Origin: JANMCE01 sp963791625
Lineage (GTDB): Bacteria; Actinomycetota; Acidimicrobiia; Acidimicrobiales; Ilumatobacteraceae
Length of the DNA stretch: 29,985 bases
NCBI GenBank assembly: GCA_963791625.1
Contig: CAWBTA010000014.1
Location: 1 to 29,985 of the forward strand
Direction: 5' to 3'
Below the pieces are notes generated by a model. The model saw only the letters and a list, made by a program, of their open reading frames with translations, ran no database searches and had not been told where the DNA came from. A program made the translations under genes and the position numbers. Below, piece by piece: positions 25,101 to 29,985 of the stretch (positions are counted from its first letter, which is position 1; each line of letters starts with the position of its first letter).

Positions 25101-26318
25101 GCTCCGTCGTGCTCGTTCAGTGTGATCCTGAAGACGGCTAAGGCCGGCAACTACTCCGTTGGTTCCGGCGTCACCACGTCGATGACCAATGGCGTGGCGG
25201 CCACTCCGGTGGTCATTGCCGACCCGGCCGGTTTCGTCGCGGTCAACCCGGCTCGAGTGCTCGACACCCGCACCGGGCAGACCTCACCCACCGGCTCCAA
25301 CCTTGCCGCTGCTCCGGTGACCGCCGGATCGGTGACCGAGGTGGTCATCGCCGGTGTCAGCGGTGTGCCGGCCACCGCAACCGACGTGGTGCTGAACGTG
25401 ATTGCCGTCGATCCATCTGCGGCCGGCTACCTCACGGTGTACCCGTGCGGCAGCACCCGCCCGCAGACGTCCAACGTCAACTTCACGCCCGGCCAGACCC
25501 GTTCGAACGGCGTGTCGGTGAAGCTGGGTACCGGTGGCAAGGTGTGCATCTACAGCTCGGCGGCGACGCACCTCGTGGTCGACGTGAACGGTGCCCAGGT
25601 ACCGCACGCCGGCGACGGCTTCGCCACGCTGGCCCCGACCCGTGCACTCGACACTCGGTCGGGTCAGCGGATCAACGCCAACGAGACCTACCGACTGGCC
25701 CTCGCCGGTCGGCACGGTGTGCCGGCGAACGCCAGCGCCGCAGTGCTCAACGTGACATCCACGGGAGCTCAGGCGACCGGCTACCTCACGGTGTTCCCGT
25801 GCGGAACCTCGATGCCGCTGGCATCGAGCCTCAACTTCACGGCTGGCAACGACATCGCCAACTCGGTCGTGTCGAAGATCGGCAGCACTGGTGAGGTGTG
25901 CATCTTCGCCTCGGCGCCGACGCACGTGATCGTCGATGCGAACGGTGCGTTCTCGCCGTCGGGTCAGAACCGCTCCTGGCAGTTCGACCCGAGCCGCCTC
26001 CTCGACACCCGTTCGTCGGTCAAGCCGGCGGCCGGTTCGGTGACCGAGGTGACGGTGGCCGGTCGCCAGGGCGTGCCCGCCAACGCAACGGCCGTGGTGC
26101 TGAACGTGACCGCCGTCGATCCCAATAGCGCCGGGTACATCACGGTGTTCCCCTGCGGCTCGACCATGCCGATCGTATCGAACCTGAACTATTCGTCAGG
26201 CCAAGTAGTCCCCAACGCGGCGACCGTCTCGGTGGGAGCGAACGGCAAGGTGTGCATCTTCACCACCAGCGCGGCCCATCTGGTCGTCGACCTGAACGGC
26301 TCGTTCGCGCCGAGGTAG
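22194..26318 (+). CDS. Giant secreted repeat protein, 1374 residues
   Basis: The ATG follows GGAG at good spacing. It has a signal peptide (cleavage after ALA, residue 29), then an immunoglobulin-like or DUF11-like domain (EVVVAVDETSRVMNEKVKFT), a Gly-Pro linker near 148-160, and about seven further beta-rich repeats of 100-150 residues with the pattern DPT-PTVTM ... TTGDDVTLTYTVAGLPFG ... NTCGG. From about 1012 to the end there are three copies of a repeat of about 120 residues marked by LDTRSG, VPANA-AVVLNVT, GYLTVFPCG, SNLNF and VCIFTSA-THLVVDLNG. Each has paired cysteines. The last copy ends in NGSFAPR, with no anchor. It is probably an extracellular structural or binding protein. It is divergent from regulator B; a truncated paralogue lies at 8673-9928. 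Confidence 0.85.
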   Translation: MRTLFGRALLAAATACAGLAAVAPAPALAMPVDPPEVVVAVDETSRVMNEKVKFTYTLKNLTEVTEFSHQYPVGMTGAAQVVAETTCPVAVFPTAATATAGSKVRVLFNSVPSTDCKVVVNATASKRGSFDLSEGFTSTTLGTRGEWVCPDPGPGPGPGPGAGEILACDDPTFEGDYAYSAEGTTVIVHDPALPTVTTTVTSDPESATNITSDLLGNVQLLTYTVTGVPYGVENNYSFTHSLPDGLAFHTPTDSGGPFILTPCSYDDDYAIDDDGMLSLNDGRLDNNDTDTAKSCTVSAWVKPAQAGPFNYASGFVVGKDDDDLNTLAGAPAARNVYIADPTIPTVMLSLDKSRVTLGDDVIFDYKVTGMPYGTDHVDFSFADSSLSNVNQNYFSSQGVVSNTCGGVAQGYGVTGATLNAVTTATAPECHLKVKWRALGAGHFEFGSDMILLGLTNGIDPVVELDVDPTVTMEVDEVDVVRGDDLTVTYTVDGGNAKGDNDWSWSHEYLPAFDSATVVSNSCSSGDGPPVGEIVIGNAGVDEGVASANLSGDTTDLMDNDGSCTFVVTVRTGTPGHHDLAAGITTEGVTNRVTETSIFIADPTLPSYTISTDKSVIAIGEKVNVTFDVTGVAYGTPHDEFFIGLSNPLFWRGMFDVTMTSNTCGGVLYLNDPTVQTYDHSLPGTEETTPMTCRVNLEMVANGVGMLDLARGITGLNDLPYVDTGWKTITVLPTLTASVGSTSYRVGDEFNITYKVAGGTFTNPSSPWDPMSFVGSSAPGGYTYRHELPANLSFESVVNSSCGNEHTHTASTLTVNQNMSAWSVSSAPKCELTMRVKALTPGKFDALQRITMSGFTLGAYLEDDGHAAPTAGLTNSVVPSVIYVADPTKPTVTMTASSANITTGDDVTLTYTVAGLPFGAAHPNSTVSHALPTGIGTVRPGTNTCGGSLTATGTAVALTGVPFPGTETSTAPSCSFSVILKTAKAGNYSVGSGVTTSMTNGVAATPVVIADPAGFVAVNPARVLDTRTGQTSPTGSNLAAAPVTAGSVTEVVIAGVSGVPATATDVVLNVIAVDPSAAGYLTVYPCGSTRPQTSNVNFTPGQTRSNGVSVKLGTGGKVCIYSSAATHLVVDVNGAQVPHAGDGFATLAPTRALDTRSGQRINANETYRLALAGRHGVPANASAAVLNVTSTGAQATGYLTVFPCGTSMPLASSLNFTAGNDIANSVVSKIGSTGEVCIFASAPTHVIVDANGAFSPSGQNRSWQFDPSRLLDTRSSVKPAAGSVTEVTVAGRQGVPANATAVVLNVTAVDPNSAGYITVFPCGSTMPIVSNLNYSSGQVVPNAATVSVGANGKVCIFTTSAAHLVVDLNGSFAPR

Positions 26319-26344
26319 ATCACTCCCGCATCTCCTTCGGTAGA

Positions 26345-26382
26345 CGACAGTGCCCCGCCCATTCGTGGGTGGGGCACTGTCG
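26345..26382 (+). terminator. Strong hairpin terminator after the giant secreted protein
   Basis: A 17-bp stem (CGACAGTGCCCCGCCCA with its complement, one G-T pair) capped by a TTCG tetraloop, 26 bases after the stop. It is the counterpart of 8608-8644. A weaker hairpin (GTGCCCGCC/GGTGGGCAC) follows at 26408-26430. Confidence 0.85.
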
Positions 26383-26505
26383 CGTCAAGCGAGATCAGAC
26401 GAGTCGCGTGCCCGCCTTCCTGGTGGGCACGATCCAGACCGAGCAGGATGCTGAAAAACGCCGTGTGGGTGGCGGTCGGTGATGGCGTTCGGTGTGGCTG
26501 GCTAC

Positions 26506-26543
26506 GAAAAAGAAACGACCCGACCCATGATGAGGGTTCGGGT
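26506..26543 (-). terminator. Intrinsic terminator for the XRE/DUF6932-like operon
   Basis: GGGTTCGGG pairs with CCCGACCC with one bulge; on the minus strand the stem is followed by a T-rich run (TTTCTTTTTC). It lies about 40 bp beyond the XRE gene stop. Confidence 0.6.
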
Positions 26544-26581
26544 TGAACTTCCACACCGGGGCACGCCACCTGCGATCGGGT

Positions 26582-27016
26582 TCAGGCGATTCGTCGAAGG
26601 GTTGCCGTCTCGGAGATTTCGATGCCGAGGGCGGCGGCGATGTCGGCGAGCCGGGCAAGGCTCGCAGAGCTGTAGCCGGTGGCTTCGTAGCGTTGCACCT
26701 GCTGCACCGCGACCCCGAGCGCGTCCGCAAGCCCGGCCTGGGTCCAACCTCGCGCTACTCGAGCTTTGATCAGGAGTTCGGCGATCCCGAGAAGTCCGTT
26801 TGCGGCGATAGTTTCCACGTCGCCGGCGCGGAGGCGCTCGTAGTCGACCAACTCCTCGCGCAGACTCTCGGCCTGCGATCGGACCGCAGCGATCTCGATC
26901 GCACGCAGCTTCGGGCGCGCCGCGGACGAGGCGGTGCCTTCAAGGTTTTCGATCGCTGCTTCGAACTGGGCGAGGATCGCTTTGGTGTTGCGGTACTGGA
27001 ACTCGTTGGTGATCAT
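26582..27016 (-). CDS. XRE-family HTH protein, probable antitoxin
   Basis: A 144-residue protein. The N-terminal half is helical and charged (YRNTKAILAQFEAAIENLE, SLREELVDYERLR). The C-terminal half is an XRE/HTH domain (about 80-137: LLIKARVARGWTQAGLADAL, GVAVQQVQRYE, LARLADIAAALGI). It starts in the four-base overlap ATGA with the preceding gene. The arrangement (HTH protein as second gene of a two-gene operon) matches HigA-like antitoxins. The palindrome ACAAT-ATC-ATTGT over the operon promoter is a likely binding site. The frame is intact. Confidence 0.8.
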   Translation of the reverse strand: MITNEFQYRNTKAILAQFEAAIENLEGTASSAARPKLRAIEIAAVRSQAESLREELVDYERLRAGDVETIAANGLLGIAELLIKARVARGWTQAGLADALGVAVQQVQRYEATGYSSASLARLADIAAALGIEISETATLRRIA

Positions 27017-27462
27017 GATTGCCTCCGGGAACTCAGATCGAGCGCGACGATGCCTTTATCGACGGCGTTGCGGTCTCGTTGGAAGAACGTCGCGAAGAAC
27101 AGGCCGCTGTCACGCTCCAAGATGTTCGGGAACCATTCGCCGCCGAATCGTTCCTTCTGCAGACGGCGCCCAGCCGCCATGCCGAGCGGACCGAACACTG
27201 GGTCGAGCAGGTCGTCATCGACATCGGCGGGATCCCACACGGCATCAAAGTCGCCTGGGTCCTCCTTCGCGGTGACGAAACTTCCGTTCAACCAGACCCT
27301 CCGACACCCGGCGAAAGCGAGTAGATCGAGGGACTCGGCCAGCCCGTCAAGCAATCGGCGACGCCATGGTGTCCACCCGAATCGATCGACCACCTCGTCC
27401 CATGACGCCAGATGTTCACCAGGCGGCAGGAACCCACTCGCTGGATCGAACGCTGGAAGCAC
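27013..27462 (-). CDS. DUF6932-like nucleotidyltransferase-fold protein, possible toxin partner
   Basis: A 149-residue protein starting with GTG at 27462, just after the operator. WLNGSFVTAKEDPGDFDAVW carries G60-S61 and D71-x-D73, the nucleotidyltransferase active-site pattern, so it may transfer nucleotides to RNA or protein. An N-terminal FLPPGEH-WDEVVDRFG region and LNGSFVT-K-DPGDFD are what I associate with the DUF6932 family. It overlaps the XRE gene by four bases. A toxin role is inferred from operon form only; no assay-linked relative is recalled. A well-placed TACAAT -10 overlaps the palindrome. Confidence 0.65.
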   Translation of the reverse strand: MLPAFDPASGFLPPGEHLASWDEVVDRFGWTPWRRRLLDGLAESLDLLAFAGCRRVWLNGSFVTAKEDPGDFDAVWDPADVDDDLLDPVFGPLGMAAGRRLQKERFGGEWFPNILERDSGLFFATFFQRDRNAVDKGIVALDLSSRRQS

Positions 27463-27468
27463 CGTGCA

Positions 27469-27481
27469 ACAATATCATTGT
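27469..27481 (-). promoter_or_regulatory. Palindromic operator over the XRE/DUF6932-like promoter
   Basis: ACAATATCATTGT is a palindrome with 5-bp arms around three bases. On the minus strand it contains TACAAT, a good -10, 14 bases before the GTG start. Binding here by the XRE protein would block the promoter. Confidence 0.5.
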
Positions 27482-27590
27482 AACCATGGGTTCGGTTCTT
27501 GAGGCTGCTGACGCTCGAGGGTCTCCGGCCCGACTTGCTGAAGAGAGGCAATGTGTTAGGACAAGAGCGGGACACATCCAAGGAAGGACG

Positions 27591-27967
27591 ATGGCCGAGA
27601 CGAAACACCGAATCTTCACGACGAGCGTCGCGAGCGTGTACCCGCACTACGTAGCGAAAGCTGAACGAAAGGGACGCACCCGAAACGAGGTCGACGAAAT
27701 CCTGCGATGGCTCACCGGCTATGACCAGCAGACCCTGGAAGTGCACCTCGACCAACAGACAGACTTCGAGATGTTCTTCGCACACGCCCCCAACCCAACC
27801 CGGCGCGACATTCCATCACGGGCATGATCTGTGGTGTGCGGATCGAGGACATCACCGAACGAACAATGCGAGAAATCCGCTACACCGACAAGCTGATCGA
27901 TGAACTCGCCAAAGGCAGACCGATGGCCAAGACCCTGCGCAGCAGCCCAGACGTTACGGTGAGCTGA
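27591..27967 (+). pseudogene. Frameshifted DUF2200-family protein
   Basis: The ATG at 27591 follows AGGAAGGA. The sequence HRIFTTSVASVYPHYVAKAE, then RKGRTRNEVDEILRWLTGYD, then TDFEMFFAHAP is characteristic of DUF2200. A one-base loss near 27800 sends the frame into a stop at 27827. The expected end (ITGMICGVRIEDI, then MREIRYTDKLIDELAKGRPM) continues in another frame to 27967, where its stop overlaps the next ATG. The function of the family is unknown. The two pieces together have the normal length, about 125 residues. Confidence 0.8.
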
Positions 27968-28518
27968 TGATGTTCTTCGGACCGTCGGTGTACGTGTTGC
28001 GGGTGTCGCTACGCGACGTGAAGCCCGAGGTCTGGCGTTCGGCTTGCGGTGCGATCGGAGACATCGCTACCGAAGTTCGCGCAGATCCTCGAACGCGTGA
28101 TGGGTTGGGAGGGATACCACCTCCACATGTTCGACGTCGGCGGGGTGCTGTTCGGCGACCCAGACGAAGACGCCGACTATGTCATCAACGAACGCTCAGC
28201 TACCGTGCGCCACGTACTCCCCGGGTCGGGTCCGCTCTGAAATGGGACTACGACTTCGGTGACAGCTGGCAACACGATGTCGTGGTCGAAGCCATCGACG
28301 AACCGAAGGAAACCACCCGCTACCCCATCTGTGTCGACGGAGCCTGCGCTTGTCCACCAGAGGACTGCGGCGGCACCACCGGTTACAAGGACCTCGTAAA
28401 GATCTTGGCGAACCCGCGCCATCGCGAACACGACTCGATGGTCGAATGGGCTCCTGATGGTTTTGATCCCGCGGCGTTCGATCTGACCGCAGCGAACCGC
28501 CGCCTTCGAGCCCGATAG
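27967..28518 (+). pseudogene. pRiA4b ORF-3-family protein with two compensating frameshifts
   Basis: The outer parts are in one frame: VYVLRVSLRDVKPEVWR at the start and GSALKWDYDFGDSWQHDVVV, PICVDGACACPPEDCGGTTGY, MVEWAPDGFDPAAFDL at the end. The middle (SLPKFAQILERVMGWEGYHL, HMFDVGGVLFGDPDEDADYV) is in another. The shifts lie near 28055 and 28228. The result is a 183-residue open frame whose centre is nonsense. The family is common on plasmids and islands and its function is unknown; the HMFDVGG and CPPEDCGG motifs are conserved. It overlaps the DUF2200 stop by one base. Confidence 0.8.
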
Positions 28519-28757
28519 CAGTCGGTCGCCGCCGACTTTTGTCTGTCGACTACTGACTCCGACCAGCACGATCTACCGACCTCTCTCACGTCCTCGGTCA
28601 CCCCAAACAATCAGGCGACACCGGACGGTGACCTGATCAGTGCGTTTCGATTCTGCTTGCATAGGCAGGCGGTCAAGGTTGCGGTTTACTCCGGACTGTT
28701 CTACCGATTCTTCTACCGAGTGTCGACCGTCGGCGCCGGTAGAACAAGGAGAACATC
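28519..28757. other. Intergenic region upstream of the recombinase
   Basis: Nothing coding is visible. It holds three of the six TTCTACCG sites, and GGAG just before the recombinase start at 28758. Confidence 0.5.
28699..28744. repeat. TTCTACCG sites left of the recombinase
   Basis: TTCTACCG at 28699-28706 and 28711-28718 (12-bp period) and CGGTAGAA at 28737-28744. The first and third extend to a 10-bp inverted match (TGTTCTACCG/CGGTAGAACA). Probable arm-type or directionality-factor sites that could also regulate the gene. Confidence 0.55.
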
Positions 28758-29940
28758 ATGGATGGTTACATCGCGCGCAAGGGAAACCGGTGGTACGCCG
28801 TCATCTACCACGGGCTCGACCCCGTCACCGGACGCGAACAACGCACGTGGCACGCCGCTGGCACCGACCGCGCCGCGGCTGAACGGCTCGCCCGGAAACT
28901 TGCCACGGAAACCGTCGGACGCGATGACGGGAACCGCAGCCTCACCTTCGGTGCGTACCTGACCCAGCGTTGGCTTCCAGGCAAGAAGGTCGAGCTCGCA
29001 TCCACGACGTTCGCCGGCTATCGGCGGCTCGTCGAACGGCACATCCTTCCAACGCTCGGCGGGGTGAAGATCCGGCGGCTTACCCCCGACCAGCTCGAGC
29101 AGCTGTACGCCGCCAAACTCGCCCCGACTGATGGCAGTCGACAGTTGTCCCGAAAGAGCGTGCTCGAGATCCACGTCGTTATCCGTAGCGCGCTCGGCGA
29201 TGCCCTCCTCAAAGGAGTCGTACGACGCAACGTCGCTGCCATCGCGTCGAGGCCGACGATTCGCAACGTGCCACCGGTCGAGGCACGGGCGTGGGACGAG
29301 AACCAGTTACGCACGTTCCTGGGCACCGCGGTGCCTCATCGGTTGTATGCGGCGTTCCGGCTGTCAGCGGCCACCGGAATGCGACGAAGCGAAGTACTCG
29401 GCGTCAAATGGACCGACATCGACTGGGCACGAGCCACAATCTCCGTCGACCGAGGGCTGGTCTCAGTCGACTATGAACGGCAACTCACGCGCTGCAAAAC
29501 CCGCAACTCACGCCGACTCGTCGAGCTCGACCCGACCACCCTGGCCATGCTCGCCGCATGGCGAGCATGGCAGCAAGCCGCATGTTTCGCTGCCGAGCCG
29601 AGCGAGTGGATGTTCCCAGCCGACGACGGCAGTCCAACTCACCCGCACGCGTTCTCTCAAGCGTTCGAGCGGATCGTTAACCCGCGAGCCTGCCACCCAC
29701 AAGGTTGCATGATTCCGCCATACCCATGCCAGTCTGCTCTTCAAACACGGCATACCGCTCAAGGTCGTGAGCGAACGACTTGGGCACGCGAAAGCGTCAT
29801 TCACGATGGACACCTACCAGCACATCATGCCCGGCATGCAAGCCGACGCCGCACGCACCTACGAACGGGTAACCAACCGGCCGGAAGCGAAGAGAGGAGC
29901 GCCGATTTCTACCGGCCGGCGACGGAAGAAGCCCCGGTAG
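28758..29940 (+). pseudogene. Tyrosine recombinase (phage-type integrase), frameshifted between catalytic boxes
   Basis: Residues 1-45 are an arm-binding N-terminus (MDGYIARKGNRWYAVIYHGL). A SAM-like core-binding domain follows (FGAYLTQRW ... HILPTLGGVKIRRLTPDQLEQL, about 65-120) and the catalytic domain starts with box I (LSAATGMRRSEVLGVKW, Arg about 209) and the beta-hairpin lysine (RCKTRNSRR). Indels around 29690-29715 then disrupt the frame. The remaining catalytic part, FRHTHASLLFKHGIPLKVVS, ERLGHAKASFTMDTYQHIMP, which holds the H-x-x-R continuation and the Tyr nucleophile, lies in another frame and ends at the TAG at 29938. The annotated open frame (to 29960) therefore lacks the nucleophile. 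Six TTCTACCG sites flank it. Confidence 0.8.
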
Positions 29941-29962
29941 AAGAAGCCCGAAAACGGTAGAA
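29907..29962. repeat. TTCTACCG sites right of the recombinase
   Basis: TTCTACCG at 29907-29914 and inverted CGGTAGAA at 29935-29942 and 29955-29962 (20-bp period); the middle one includes the original stop codon. They lie just before the presumed attachment core outside the window. Confidence 0.55.
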
Positions 29963-29968
29963 GCCTGG

Positions 29969-29985
29969 CCAGAAAGTGCTTCTGG
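29969..29985 (-). terminator. Hairpin at the window edge, possible tRNA terminator
   Basis: CCAGAA-AGTGC-TTCTGG ends the window. The hairpin that follows the tRNA fragment at 12568 has a similar place relative to the CCA end, so the intact minus-strand tRNA may begin within a few bases past the edge. The hairpin is seen directly; the tRNA is inferred. Confidence 0.35.

Larger units (their letters stand above)
20050..26382. repeat. Cassette copy B (complete)
   Basis: Order, left to right: end of the channel gene (plus), TPR gene (minus), response regulator (minus), motif-bearing gap, giant secreted protein (plus), hairpin terminator. It is the inverted counterpart of 8608-12290. Every gene here has an open frame, so this is likely the working copy. 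Confidence 0.8.

Noticed and set aside
26189..26569. Minus-strand open frame over the 3' end of the secreted protein
   Set aside because: It runs through a strong hairpin terminator and has no family signature.

Overview
The window comes from a high-GC actinobacterium. The repeat-built secreted proteins, the HEPN/nucleotidyltransferase pair and the leaderless promoters fit Acidimicrobiia (Ilumatobacter-like), but that placement is inference. It reads as an accessory island in a tRNA-Met-type (CAT) gene on the minus strand. Displaced tRNA 3' halves lie at 17-61 and, split by an insertion sequence, at 12568-12582 plus 13166-13208. A tyrosine recombinase (28758-29940) sits at the right edge, and the intact tRNA probably lies just beyond it.

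Left to right: 1-284 holds a tRNA fragment and an array of AATGACA sites. 285-1403 holds a frameshifted HTH-nucleotidyltransferase/HEPN pair. 1480-2214 is a decayed transposase. 2286-2947 is an intact Phd/PIN toxin-antitoxin pair. 2943-4148 is a broken pectinacetylesterase-like lipoprotein, followed by a small membrane protein (4161-4589) and a 1286-residue LPxTG surface protein with ten Ig-like repeats (4617-8477, minus).

The centre of interest is a cassette present twice in inverted orientation. Copy B (about 18109-26382) is complete: a CASTOR/POLLUX-like channel converges on a TPR gene, which is translationally coupled to an OmpR-type response regulator, which is divergent from a 1374-residue secreted repeat protein. 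Copy A (8608-about 12290) keeps an intact regulator and TPR gene. Its secreted protein has lost about 710 codons and gained frameshifts, and only the last segment of its channel remains. Between the copies lie an IS481-like remnant inside a tRNA fragment, a broken acidic multi-TM protein, a broken PAS/winged-helix regulator, and two tandem SET-domain genes (one intact, one frameshifted). A TGTAAAGAAA-like motif recurs in four intergenic regions. The two response regulators and the PAS regulator share one type of DNA-binding domain, suggesting a common regulon of surface and membrane genes.

The right end holds an intact XRE/DUF6932-like pair with a palindromic operator, frameshifted DUF2200 and pRiA4b ORF-3 genes, and the recombinase, itself frameshifted between its catalytic boxes and flanked by six TTCTACCG sites. 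Many accessory genes carry single-base indels while three ORFs of 3-4 kb are open. Real decay is therefore more likely than uniform sequencing error, but reads would be needed to settle it.
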